From Anaerolentibacter hominis (GTDB lineage: Bacteria; Bacillota; Clostridia; Lachnospirales; Lachnospiraceae), in the NCBI RefSeq assembly GCF_032380675.1, contig NZ_JAWDIX010000001.1, forward strand, positions 1,612,001 to 1,676,000: a stretch of DNA of 64,000 bases. Reading direction: 5' to 3'. This document shows positions 23,983-32,746 of this stretch, one piece after another. A program made the position numbers and the translations under genes. Every line of letters begins with the position of its first letter. Position 1 is the first letter of the stretch. Under the pieces are notes generated by a model that was given only the letters and a program-made list of their open reading frames with translations, was not told the origin of the DNA and did not search any database.

Positions 23983-24219
23983 ATGAAAACAGTTAAAATA
24001 TCATTAAATTCCATTGACCGGGTGAAAGCATTTGTGAATGAAGTCACTAAATTTGATACCGATTTCGATCTGGTTTCCGGCCGTTACGTGATTGACGGAA
24101 AATCAATTATGGGAATTTTCAGTTTAAATCTTTCCAAGCCGATTGACCTGAATATCCACTGCGATGAAAGCAACTGTCAGGCTATATTAAATGCATTAAA
24201 GCCGTTTATCATTGAATAA
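23983..24219 (+). CDS. HPr-like protein lacking the active His
   Basis: 78 residues with an HPr fold. The regulatory serine region of HPr is retained (GKSIMGIFSL, compare KSIMGVMSL), but the HPr active-site stretch GIHARPA aligns with SIDRVKA, so no His is available for phosphate relay. This recalls Crh, which acts only through the serine. It stands alone with its own promoter, strong SD GGGAGG and terminator. A role in catabolite control is inference. Confidence 0.8.
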   Translation: MKTVKISLNSIDRVKAFVNEVTKFDTDFDLVSGRYVIDGKSIMGIFSLNLSKPIDLNIHCDESNCQAILNALKPFIIE

Positions 24220-24237
24220 CATATGAAGTAACAATTC

Positions 24238-24268
24238 AGAAGCCTCACGCTTGCGTGAGGCTTCTTTT
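24238..24268 (+). terminator. Terminator of the HPr-like gene
   Basis: Perfect hairpin AGAAGCCTCACGC / GCGTGAGGCTTCT with a TT loop, followed by TTT. Perhaps also used by thiI on the other strand, though a T-tract is lacking there. Confidence 0.8.
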
Positions 24269-24323
24269 GATATAGGAAACTATGTTCCCCATATCAATAA
24301 AATCCGGGGCAGCTTTCCGCTTC

Positions 24324-25517
24324 CTATGCTTCCACCATTATAACCTCTTCCGTCTCCAGAGCCGCGGCAACCAGATCCTCGATTGTGCCGATCAGTTTCT
24401 TCTCCGAATTACGGATAATATTCACATTCGGCTTGGTCACCGGATGTTTGGCCACGAAAATAGTACAGCAGTCTTCAAAGGGCAGAATACTGGTCTCGTA
24501 AGTCCCTATTTTCTCAGACAGCGTCACGATTTCCTGTTTATCAAAGGCAATCACCGGACGGTACACCGGCATGGTGCATACTTCATTTGTTGCCGCCAGG
24601 CTGTGTAGAGTCTGGCTGGCCACCTGGCCGATGCTCTCACCTGTGATCAGTCCCAGGCACTGATTATTTTCCGCCAGTATCTGTGCGATCCGCATCATAT
24701 ATCGTCTCATAATAATCGTCAATTCATCATGCGGGCATTTATCATAAATCATCAGCTGTATATCCGTGAAATTAATCACATGAAGCCGGATCGGGCCGGT
24801 ATACCTGGCCACCAGACGGGCCAGATCCACTACCTTCTGCTTTGCTCTCTCACTGGTGTACGGCGGCGCATGAAAATAAACCGCCTCGATGGTGACACCT
24901 CTTTTGCTGATCATATAACCGGCTACCGGACTGTCGATTCCTCCGGACAAGAGAAGCATCGCCTTGCCGTTGGAGCCCACAGGCATGCCTCCCGGCCCCG
25001 GTATAGTGACGGAGTACACATAGGCTCTCTCTCTCACCTCAACGGTAATCCTTATCTGAGGGCTGTGAACATCCACCGTAAGATGGGGGAAATGATCCAG
25101 CAGGTAAGCTCCCATCTCGATACAGATCTCCGGGGACTGAATCGGATAAGATTTATCTCCCCTCTTGGCCTCCACCTTAAAGCTCAGGCTTTCTGCACCG
25201 TAAACCTGCTCCACATACTCGGCGGTCCTGACACACAGATTCTCCCATTCCTTGTCTTCAATCACTGCCACCGGGCAGATCGAGGCGATCCCGAACACCT
25301 TTGTCAGGGCAGATACCGTCTCTTCATAGTCATAGTCTCCCTGAACCTCCACAAAGATCCGTCCCGGCTCCTTGGAGACAGAAAAGTCGCCCTCCACACG
25401 CTTCAGCGCATTTTTAATCTGATCCCGCAGCGCGTTCTCGAAAATAAACCGGTTTTTCCCCTTTATACCGATCTCCGCATACTTGATTAAAAATGCCTTA
25501 TAGATCATTTTTGACAT
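24324..25517 (-). CDS. thiI: tRNA 4-thiouridine synthase ThiI
   Basis: 397 residues. N-terminal ferredoxin-like and THUMP domains (to about 165), then a PP-loop ATP pyrophosphatase (LLLSGGIDSPVAGYM) that activates U8 of tRNA for sulfur transfer. No rhodanese domain, as in Bacillus-type ThiI. Immediately downstream of a cysteine desulfurase that should supply the sulfur. SD GGAGAAAAC. Confidence 0.95.
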   Translation of the reverse strand: MSKMIYKAFLIKYAEIGIKGKNRFIFENALRDQIKNALKRVEGDFSVSKEPGRIFVEVQGDYDYEETVSALTKVFGIASICPVAVIEDKEWENLCVRTAEYVEQVYGAESLSFKVEAKRGDKSYPIQSPEICIEMGAYLLDHFPHLTVDVHSPQIRITVEVRERAYVYSVTIPGPGGMPVGSNGKAMLLLSGGIDSPVAGYMISKRGVTIEAVYFHAPPYTSERAKQKVVDLARLVARYTGPIRLHVINFTDIQLMIYDKCPHDELTIIMRRYMMRIAQILAENNQCLGLITGESIGQVASQTLHSLAATNEVCTMPVYRPVIAFDKQEIVTLSEKIGTYETSILPFEDCCTIFVAKHPVTKPNVNIIRNSEKKLIGTIEDLVAAALETEEVIMVEA

Positions 25518-25533
25518 GAGTTTTCTCCTTCGT

Positions 25534-26733
25534 TTAATGTCTTGTAAATCTTCGCAGCACCGGAAGCAGCTCCGAGAGTACGGCTAGTGCGTAATCAATC
25601 TCTTCCTCCGTGTTAAATACGGACAGACTGAAACGGAGCGTGGAATCCAGCAGTTCTTTTTTCACGCCGATTGCATGGAGCGTTCCGCTCAAAGAAGGGT
25701 GATTCGAGGAACATGCGGAACCGGAAGAAACGTATACCCCCCGTTCTTCCAGCGCATGCAAAAGCACCTCGCTTCTCACACCTTCAAAGCTCACACTGAT
25801 TACATGAGGAGCTGTCTGCCTGACATCTTCCCCCACCGCATTCACCGTAGTACCGGTCAGTTTTCCCACTCCCTCAATAAACCGGCTCTTCAGATCATAC
25901 AGCCGGTTTATCTTATCCTCGTGTCCGGCATACATTTCCTTTACTGCCTGTCCCATCCCGGCAATGCCCGGCACGTTTTCTGTCCCGGAGCGCATTCCCT
26001 TCTGCTGGCCGCCTCCATAGATAAGCGGTTTAATTTTCACTTTTTCATCTATATACAAGAATCCGATTCCCTTCGGTCCGTGTATCTTATGAGCACTGAC
26101 GCTCAGGAGATCAATTCCCATTCTTTTCGGATAAATATAGTATTTCCCATAAGCCTGTATCCCGTCCACGTGGAAAATCAGGCTCTGTGAAACATTTGGT
26201 TTTCCGCTGGCCGCTTTAAGCTTTCGTTTCTTCTCTTTCGCCGCTTTTGACAGCGCCGGAATATCCTGCACACTGCCCAGCTCGTTATTCACCATCATAA
26301 TGGAGATGAGAATGGTATCTTCCCGTATCGCGGCCAGAAATTCATCCATCCTGACACGCCCCAGGGAATCCACCGGCACATAGGTCACCTCAAACCCCAT
26401 ATCCTCCAGAAAACCCAGTGTATTGTAGACGGAAGCATGTTCAAAATTAGTTGAAATAATATGTCTGCCTGCCCGCTGGTTGGCCATCGCCGTTCCAATC
26501 AGGGCCTGATTGTTGGACTCTGTTCCTCCGGAAGTAAAGAAAATTTCCTTCGGCGCCACCTTAAGACTTCCCGCGATGATTTCCCTCGCTTCTCTCACAT
26601 ACTTTTCCGCACCGACTCCCTTGGCGTGAAGGGAAGAGGGGTTTCCAAAGTCATCATCCATCGTCTTCACCATAATATCCCGCACCGACGCAAAGGTCCT
26701 TGTTGTCGCCGCATTATCCAGGTAAGCTTCCAT
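25534..26733 (-). CDS. Cysteine desulfurase (NifS/IscS family)
   Basis: 399 residues. PLP enzyme that moves sulfur from cysteine onto an active-site Cys. Motifs: MEAYLDNAATT, FTSGGTESNN, the PLP-lysine stretch SVSAHKIHGPKGIG, and the catalytic Cys in SSGSACSSNHPSLS. Pairing with thiI suggests it is the sulfur donor for tRNA thiolation. Confidence 0.95.
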   Translation of the reverse strand: MEAYLDNAATTRTFASVRDIMVKTMDDDFGNPSSLHAKGVGAEKYVREAREIIAGSLKVAPKEIFFTSGGTESNNQALIGTAMANQRAGRHIISTNFEHASVYNTLGFLEDMGFEVTYVPVDSLGRVRMDEFLAAIREDTILISIMMVNNELGSVQDIPALSKAAKEKKRKLKAASGKPNVSQSLIFHVDGIQAYGKYYIYPKRMGIDLLSVSAHKIHGPKGIGFLYIDEKVKIKPLIYGGGQQKGMRSGTENVPGIAGMGQAVKEMYAGHEDKINRLYDLKSRFIEGVGKLTGTTVNAVGEDVRQTAPHVISVSFEGVRSEVLLHALEERGVYVSSGSACSSNHPSLSGTLHAIGVKKELLDSTLRFSLSVFNTEEEIDYALAVLSELLPVLRRFTRH

Positions 26734-26766
26734 ACTGATCCCGTCCTTTTCTTCTCTGTCTTGTAG

Positions 26767-27522
26767 TTACTTTATCTCCTGACACAGCTCCATCTGAAAC
26801 CCGATCAGAGACAGCACCATAAGCCCCGCCGTCTCCGTTCTCAGAATCCGGTGTCCCAGCGTAACCGGAGTGATTCCTCTCTGCTCTGCCTGCAGAATCT
26901 CTTCTTCGTCAAAGCCGCCCTCCGGACCGATGAATATCCCGGCCGAGAGAGCGTTCGCCGCTCTCTTTACAACCGTCTCCGTATGTACGGTTCCGGAAGC
27001 AAGTTCATATGGAATCATAGCACAATCCAGTTCTTTTGCATAGTCCAAAGATTCCCCATATCCCATCACAGAGTGTACCTTGGGAACAATTCCCCGATGG
27101 GACTGCTTTGCCGCGCTCAGGGCGATGCTGTTCCACCGCTCCAGCTTCCTGGCCTCTTTTTTTCTGTCCTCTATTTTAACTACCGTGCGCCGGGTCTGAA
27201 CCGGAATGATCTCATATACTCCAAGCTCCACCGCTTTCTGAATAATCCATTCCATCTTATCCTTCTTGGGCAGACCCTGAAACAGATAGAGCCTGCCGGG
27301 CAGTTCTGTCCCGGAGGGAATCCCCTCACCGATCTGGATCAGAACCTCCCTGCCTTCTATTTTTATAATCGTTCCAGGGAAATCCATACCCGCGCCGTCA
27401 CAAAGCATAACCGGCTCGCCAGGTGTGAGCCGCAGCACATTTTTGATATGATTGACCTCATCCCCGGTCAGGATAACCTGATTTCCATACTTCTGTTCCT
27501 GTTTAAAATAAAATCGATTCAC
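26767..27522 (-). CDS. rsmE: 16S rRNA m3U1498 methyltransferase RsmE
   Basis: 251 residues. SPOUT-class knot methyltransferase: N-terminal PUA-like domain (VILTGDEVNHIKNVLRL), then IQKAVELGV, GPEGGFDEEEI and LGHRILRTETAGL. GTG start with AGGAG ahead. Commonly follows prmA, as here. Confidence 0.96.
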   Translation of the reverse strand: MNRFYFKQEQKYGNQVILTGDEVNHIKNVLRLTPGEPVMLCDGAGMDFPGTIIKIEGREVLIQIGEGIPSGTELPGRLYLFQGLPKKDKMEWIIQKAVELGVYEIIPVQTRRTVVKIEDRKKEARKLERWNSIALSAAKQSHRGIVPKVHSVMGYGESLDYAKELDCAMIPYELASGTVHTETVVKRAANALSAGIFIGPEGGFDEEEILQAEQRGITPVTLGHRILRTETAGLMVLSLIGFQMELCQEIK

Positions 27523-27534
27523 AGCATTCTCCTG

Positions 27535-28497
27535 TTATTCAGGCTTCCTGGCAGTAAAACTTACCCAGTCGCCCATATGATTGACTTCCATGATCTCAAA
27601 ACCATTTGCGAGCAGGGCCTCTCTTACCTCCGCTTCCTTCATATCGATAATGCCGGAGGAGATAAAAATCCCGCCGGGACGCATGTATTCACCGATCAGG
27701 CCGGACAGCGGAATAATGACATCGGCCAGAATATTGGCCGCCACCACATCATACCCCGTTCCTACCGTCTCCTTAAGGGAGGGGTCATCCAAAATATTGC
27801 CGGCTAAAATATGATAGCGGCTTAAGTCAACGCCATTTACCGCCGCATTTTCCTCAGCCGCGCTTACCGCGCTGGGATCAATGTCTATTGCTGTGGCCTC
27901 CCCCGCTCCCAGTTTCATGCCGATGATAGAGAGGATGCCGCTTCCGCAGCCCACATCCAGCAGACGGATAGACGGATTCATAAACGGCTTCAGGGCCAGT
28001 ATACACAGTTTTGTGGTCTCATGGGAACCGGTTCCGAATGCAGTGCCCGGGTCCATCTCAATCACCAGATCATGTTCGCCGACCTCCGGGCAGGACTCCC
28101 AGGTAGGTTTGATCAGAATCTCTTCGTCCACCCGGAATGGCTTGAAAAAGGCCTTCCAGTTGTTCACCCAGTCCTCATCCTTTGTCACAGAGGCTTCCAT
28201 CTCGCAGCCGCCCACATCCGTAAACGCGGATAAAGCAGCCAGCCGCTCCTTCACAGCCGCCAGCTTTCCATCAATATCCTCGTCTGAATCCAGATAAAAC
28301 GTAATGACAGCCTTTCCGTCATCTGCAATCGGATCGGGAAGGATGTCCACATACATCTGCTTCTTCTCCGCCTCGCTTAAGGGCACATGGTCCTCTATCT
28401 CGATTCCGTCGATCCCCAGTTCCATCAGCTCGCTGCTGACCAGGTCCTCTGCTGCCGTCGTTGTATGCAGCCTGAATTTCTTCCACTCCACTGACAT
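27535..28497 (-). CDS. prmA: Ribosomal protein L11 methyltransferase
   Basis: 320 residues. SAM-dependent trimethylation of ribosomal protein L11. Motif I LLDVGCGSGILSI, preceded by MDPGTAFGTGSHETT, then AANILADVI. Strong SD AGAAGGAGG. Part of the dnaJ-prmA-rsmE arrangement usual in Firmicutes. Confidence 0.96.
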   Translation of the reverse strand: MSVEWKKFRLHTTTAAEDLVSSELMELGIDGIEIEDHVPLSEAEKKQMYVDILPDPIADDGKAVITFYLDSDEDIDGKLAAVKERLAALSAFTDVGGCEMEASVTKDEDWVNNWKAFFKPFRVDEEILIKPTWESCPEVGEHDLVIEMDPGTAFGTGSHETTKLCILALKPFMNPSIRLLDVGCGSGILSIIGMKLGAGEATAIDIDPSAVSAAEENAAVNGVDLSRYHILAGNILDDPSLKETVGTGYDVVAANILADVIIPLSGLIGEYMRPGGIFISSGIIDMKEAEVREALLANGFEIMEVNHMGDWVSFTARKPE

Positions 28498-28541
28498 ATA
28501 CCTCCTTCTGGTATCATCCTGTCCAATATATCCATATGTTC

Positions 28542-28704
28542 AAGTACGCCTCGGCGTACTTGCTGCGAGCCGCACGTCATGCTTTGCATGACATAATACA
28601 TCTGTGCGTGTGCGGCTCTGCAATCCGCCGGAGGCTTTATCTTGGAAGGAGACTGGGCTCCCACCAAGACGAATTTGTTATTTACACACCACCTATAAAG
28701 GTGG
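28542..28704. ncRNA. Structured non-coding segment between dnaJ and prmA
   Basis: A cluster of stems: AAGTACGCC/GGCGTACTT (28542-28561), a long stem GAGCCGCAC/GTGCGGCTC (28567-28618) enclosing GTCATG/CATGAC (28576-28592), TCTTGG/CCAAGA (28640-28669) and CCACCT/AGGTGG (28689-28704). No conserved coding frame. It recalls ends or guide-RNA remnants of IS200/IS605-type elements, but I could not place it in a known family. Confidence 0.4.
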
Positions 28705-28726
28705 GAGTCTTATCTACTTCCATGAT

Positions 28727-28761
28727 AAAAAGCGGCAAGGGAACAATTGTTCTCTTACCGC
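28727..28761 (-). terminator. Terminator after dnaJ
   Basis: Minus-strand hairpin GCGGTAAGAGAAC / GTTCCCTTGCCGC followed by TTTTT. Confidence 0.75.
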
Positions 28762-28777
28762 CCCATCAGTTCAACAT

Positions 28778-29929
28778 TTAACGGTTGAAAATACCCTTTT
28801 TCTTTTTACCCTCTTCCCGAGGCTGACCGGCTTTGCCGTTCATGGCATCGTCATACTGCCGCAGCAGATCCTGCTGCTCCTTGGTCATCTTGGTAGGAAC
28901 TGTCACAACCAGAGTCACATAGTGATCCCCCCGCACCTGTTTGTTGCGCAGTGTGGGAACACCTTTTCCTCTCAGCCGTACACGGGTATCGGTTTGTGTA
29001 CCAGGTTTTACCGTATAGATCACATCCCCGTCCACCGTATTGATACGGATGTCTCCGCCCAGAGCAGCCGTAGCAAATGAAATCGGCGCGGTAGAATAGA
29101 TGTCATAATCCTGACGCTGGAATACCGGATGACGGCTGACTGTCACATCAACCAGCAGATCTCCCTGCTCTCCGCCGTTGATTCCGGGTTCTCCCTTGCC
29201 GCGGATACGGATACTTTGCCCATTATCAATACCCGCAGGAATGGATACCTGAATCTTTTTCCGGTTCGTCTTATAACCGGTTCCATAACAGTCCGGACAT
29301 TTATCCCGGACAATCTTTCCTGTTCCGTGACAGTCCGGACAGGTGGACACATTTCTCACCATGCCGAAGATGGACTGCTGCGTCATAACCACCTGGCCTT
29401 TGCCTCCGCATTTCGGGCAGGTCTCAGGTGAGGTTCCCGGCTTTGCCCCGGTACCATGGCAGGTCTCACACTCTTCCTTTAAATTCAGATCCAGCTCTTT
29501 TTCCGTACCGGAGACTGCCTCCTCAAAGGTAATCCTCACACTGGTACGTACATTCTGGCCTTTCATCGGACCGTTTCTCCGGCCCGCGCTTCGTCCTCCT
29601 CCGAAGAAATCGCCGAAACCTCCGCCGCCAAATAAATCACCAAATATATCGCTAAAATCAAAACCGCTGAAATCAAAACCTCCGGCTCCTCCGGCGCCCT
29701 GATCAAAGGCGGCATGACCGAACTGATCATATTGCTTTCTCTTATCCGGATCGCTTAAGACCGCATAGGCTTCCGAAGCTTCTTTAAACTTCGCCTCTGC
29801 TTCTTTATCCCCCGGATTAATATCCGGATGATATTTTTTGGCCAGCGCTCTGTATGCTTTCTTTAAATCTGCCTCCGTGGCGCTTCTGTCCACGCCGAGG
29901 ACTTCGTAATAATCCCTTTTCTCTGCCAT
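28778..29929 (-). CDS. dnaJ: Chaperone DnaJ
   Basis: 383-residue type I Hsp40 that delivers substrates to DnaK and stimulates its ATPase. J domain with HPD (KKYHPDIN), Gly/Phe-rich linker (about 75-125), four CxxCxGxG zinc motifs (CETCHGTG, CPKCGGKG, CPDCHGTG, CPDCYGTG) and C-terminal substrate domains. Follows dnaK after a 275-base gap with a strong hairpin. Confidence 0.98.
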   Translation of the reverse strand: MAEKRDYYEVLGVDRSATEADLKKAYRALAKKYHPDINPGDKEAEAKFKEASEAYAVLSDPDKRKQYDQFGHAAFDQGAGGAGGFDFSGFDFSDIFGDLFGGGGFGDFFGGGRSAGRRNGPMKGQNVRTSVRITFEEAVSGTEKELDLNLKEECETCHGTGAKPGTSPETCPKCGGKGQVVMTQQSIFGMVRNVSTCPDCHGTGKIVRDKCPDCYGTGYKTNRKKIQVSIPAGIDNGQSIRIRGKGEPGINGGEQGDLLVDVTVSRHPVFQRQDYDIYSTAPISFATAALGGDIRINTVDGDVIYTVKPGTQTDTRVRLRGKGVPTLRNKQVRGDHYVTLVVTVPTKMTKEQQDLLRQYDDAMNGKAGQPREEGKKKKGIFNR

Positions 29930-30034
29930 TTAAGTTCACCCTTATAATTCATATCGCAAGCTCTGCTAACGAAGCTGCCAAATTCTGCTCTAAACTACTC
30001 TATGCTCCCGACACGATGCTTTTGTTCATAAGCT

Positions 30035-30053
30035 GCCGGCACAGTGTGCCGGC
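30035..30053. repeat. Palindrome GCCGGCACA-G-TGTGCCGGC upstream of dnaJ
   Basis: Nine-base perfect arms around a single base in the dnaK-dnaJ gap. It may be a short RNA hairpin; a 30-codon frame crosses it but nothing supports translation. Confidence 0.4.
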
Positions 30054-30146
30054 GCCTGTTATCACTCTCACAAAAGCGCTGTCAGGTTTCATAATAGCTC
30101 AAATCTCACCGGATGTAAAGCTGTAAAATAACTGTTCGCCGCTGGT

Positions 30147-30199
30147 CTTTACAGTACGGCAGCCGCCCGCACGCTCATGCGGGCGGCTGCCCTGTAAAA
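30147..30199 (-). terminator. GC-rich hairpin between dnaK and dnaJ
   Basis: Thirteen-base perfect stem GGCAGCCGCCCGC / GCGGGCGGCTGCC, extended by TTTACAG / CTGTAAA. Directly after dnaK. No T-run follows on the minus strand, so it may be a partial terminator or an mRNA-stabilising or processing site that sets DnaK above DnaJ. Confidence 0.6.
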
Positions 30200-30204
30200 T
30201 CTTT

Positions 30205-32088
30205 TTATACTTCTCTGTAATCGCCGTCCACTACATTATCGTCAGCACCGCCTGTGCTTCCTGCAGTACCGCCACCCATATCAGCACCGCTCATATCAGG
30301 GCCTGCTCCTGCCGCACCGCTCGCCTGTGCCTGCTCATATACCTTCTGGAACAGTTTCTGCGCGCTGTTCATCAGTTTTTCTTTTCCTGCCTTGATCGCA
30401 TCCACGTCACTGTCGGACATGGTTTCCGGAGCACTCTTCTCAAGCAGCTCTTTCAGGCTCTTTAAGTCAGCCTCAACAGCAGATTTGTCGGATGCGTCGA
30501 TCTTATCGCCCACTTCCTCCAGAGCCTTCTCTGTCTGGAATACCATAGAATCCGCTTCGTTTCTGGCATCAATTGCTTCTTTTCTCTTCTTATCCTGAGC
30601 TTCAAACTCAGCTGCTTCTTTCACCGCTTTATCGATATCATCATCTGACATGTTGGAACCGGCTGTAATGGTGATATGCTGCTCTCTGCCGGTGCCCAGA
30701 TCCTTCGCAGATACATTTACAATACCATTTGCATCAATATCAAAGGTAACCTCAATCTGGGGAACGCCTCTTCTTGCAGGCGGGATTCCGTCCAGACGGA
30801 ACTGGCCCAGAGATTTATTGTCTTTGGCAAACTGTCTCTCACCCTGTACCACGTTGATATCAACAGCAGTCTGGTTATCGGCAGCGGTGGAGAAGATCTG
30901 GCTCTTCTTCGTCGGGATCGTTGTATTTCTCTCGATCAGTCTGGTAGCAACGCCGCCCATGGTCTCAATGGACAGTGACAGCGGAGTTACATCCAGCAGA
31001 AGGATATCGCCTGCGCCTGCATCGCCTGCCAGCTTGCCGCCCTGAATCGAAGCGCCGATGGCTACACACTCATCCGGATTCAGGCTCTTGCTCGGCTCGT
31101 GGCCGGTCAGCTGTTTTACCTTATCCTGTACGGCCGGGATACGGGTGGAACCGCCTACCAGCAATACTTTACCCAGCTCCGAAGCCGTCATTCCCGCATC
31201 CTTCAGCGCGTTCTGTACCGGTACGGCTGTTCTCTCTACCAGGTCATGGGTAAGTTCATCAAATTTAGCTCTGGTCAGATTCATATCAAAATGTTTCGGG
31301 CCATCTGCGGTTGCAGTGATAAACGGCAGGTTGATATTGGTTGTAGTAGCGGATGACAGCTCCTTTTTCGCCTTTTCTGCCGCTTCCCTTAATCTCTGCA
31401 GCGCCATCTTATCATTTCCTAAATCCACGCCTTCTTTTGTCTTGAAGTCGCTGATCATGTACTGGGTGATTCTCTCATCGAAATCATCACCGCCCAGACG
31501 GTTATCACCGGAGGTTGCCAGTACTTCGATTACGCCGTCGCCGATCTCGATGATGGACACATCAAAGGTACCACCGCCCAGGTCATAAACCATAATTTTC
31601 TGTTCTTTTTCATTGTCCAGGCCGTAAGCCAACGCTGCCGCAGTCGGCTCGTTGATGATACGCTTTACATCCAGGCCTGCAATCTTGCCCGCATCCTTCG
31701 TTGCCTGTCTCTGAGCATCGTTAAAGTATGCAGGAACCGTGATAACTGCTTCCTTCACAGATTCGCCCAGATAGTTTTCTGCGTCCGCCTTCATTTTCTG
31801 AAGAATCATTGCGGAAATCTCCTGAGGAGAATACTTTTTGTCGTCGATTGTTACACGGAAGTCAGTTCCCATATGTCTCTTGATAGAGGAGATTGTTTTC
31901 TCTGAGTTGGTAACTGCCTGACGCTTTGCAGGCTCGCCTACCAGTCTCTCTCCTGTCTTCGTGAATGCCACAACGCTCGGCGTGGTTCTGGAACCTTCTG
32001 TATTCGCAATAACAACTGGCTTGCCGCCTTCCATAACGGCTACACATGAGTTTGTTGTACCAAGATCAATACCAATGATTTTTCCCAT
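30205..32088 (-). CDS. dnaK: Chaperone DnaK (Hsp70)
   Basis: 627 residues from the ATG at 32088 (MGKIIGIDLGTTNSCV), which has GGAGG nine bases ahead; an upstream ATG at 32121 has none. Actin-like ATPase with VYDLGGGTFDVSI and GGSTRIPAVQ, then the substrate domain, lid and a Gly/Ala-rich tail ending DGDYREV. Third gene of the HrcA-controlled operon. Confidence 0.98.
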   Translation of the reverse strand: MGKIIGIDLGTTNSCVAVMEGGKPVVIANTEGSRTTPSVVAFTKTGERLVGEPAKRQAVTNSEKTISSIKRHMGTDFRVTIDDKKYSPQEISAMILQKMKADAENYLGESVKEAVITVPAYFNDAQRQATKDAGKIAGLDVKRIINEPTAAALAYGLDNEKEQKIMVYDLGGGTFDVSIIEIGDGVIEVLATSGDNRLGGDDFDERITQYMISDFKTKEGVDLGNDKMALQRLREAAEKAKKELSSATTTNINLPFITATADGPKHFDMNLTRAKFDELTHDLVERTAVPVQNALKDAGMTASELGKVLLVGGSTRIPAVQDKVKQLTGHEPSKSLNPDECVAIGASIQGGKLAGDAGAGDILLLDVTPLSLSIETMGGVATRLIERNTTIPTKKSQIFSTAADNQTAVDINVVQGERQFAKDNKSLGQFRLDGIPPARRGVPQIEVTFDIDANGIVNVSAKDLGTGREQHITITAGSNMSDDDIDKAVKEAAEFEAQDKKRKEAIDARNEADSMVFQTEKALEEVGDKIDASDKSAVEADLKSLKELLEKSAPETMSDSDVDAIKAGKEKLMNSAQKLFQKVYEQAQASGAAGAGPDMSGADMGGGTAGSTGGADDNVVDGDYREV

Positions 32089-32147
32089 AATAAAAATCCT
32101 CCTTATTTTTTCTAACAGCAAGATTATTTTCTTTTTGTCAGTGATTG

Positions 32148-32726
32148 TCAGTTTGCAACTTTAACCATACTGTGTCTTACCACAGTATCTCTATATAAAT
32201 ACCCCTTCTGGAATTCCTCTGCGACAATGTTTTCTCCGAGTTCTTCGTTCTCTTCGTGCATTACCGCATTGTGGAAATTCGGGTCAAACTCCTGACCGAC
32301 TGCTTCAATCGGCTTAACGCCCGCTTCTTCCAGGGTGGTCATAAGCTGTTTGTATATCTTTTCAATTCCTTGTACGAATCCGTTCTCCTTTTCTTCCTCC
32401 GGCACGGTGGAAAGTCCCCGTTCAAAATTATCAATGACAGGAAGAATCTTCTCTATAATACTTTTCGCCCCTATTTCATACATCTGGGACTTTTCTTTCT
32501 CTGTCCGCTTTCTGAAATTATCAAACTCTGCCATATTCCGCATCAGTCTGTCATTCAGCTCTGCAATCTGCTCTTCTTTTTTATCCTTTTTCCTCTTTGA
32601 CTTCTTCTCTTCTGTCCTTTTATCCGGTTCCTTTGTCTCTCCGCCGGATGTCTCGGCCGTCTCCGTCACATCCTGTGCGTCTGCGACACATTCTGCTTCT
32701 TCTTTAAGCTTCTCCTTATCTTCCAT
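32148..32726 (-). CDS. grpE: Nucleotide exchange factor GrpE
   Basis: 192 residues. Charged, low-complexity N-terminus (to about 50), long coiled coil (LNDRLMRNMAEFDNFRKRTEKE) and a C-terminal beta domain with VGQEFDPNFHNAVM. Releases ADP from DnaK. Confidence 0.97.
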   Translation of the reverse strand: MEDKEKLKEEAECVADAQDVTETAETSGGETKEPDKRTEEKKSKRKKDKKEEQIAELNDRLMRNMAEFDNFRKRTEKEKSQMYEIGAKSIIEKILPVIDNFERGLSTVPEEEKENGFVQGIEKIYKQLMTTLEEAGVKPIEAVGQEFDPNFHNAVMHEENEELGENIVAEEFQKGYLYRDTVVRHSMVKVAN

Positions 32727-32746
32727 GACGCCTTACCTTTCTTCCT

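Noticed and set aside
24324..28497. Plus-strand frames such as 26851-27807 and 24729-25490
   Set aside because: Long open frames opposite GC-balanced genes (rsmE/prmA, thiI) but without ribosome sites or recognisable domains.
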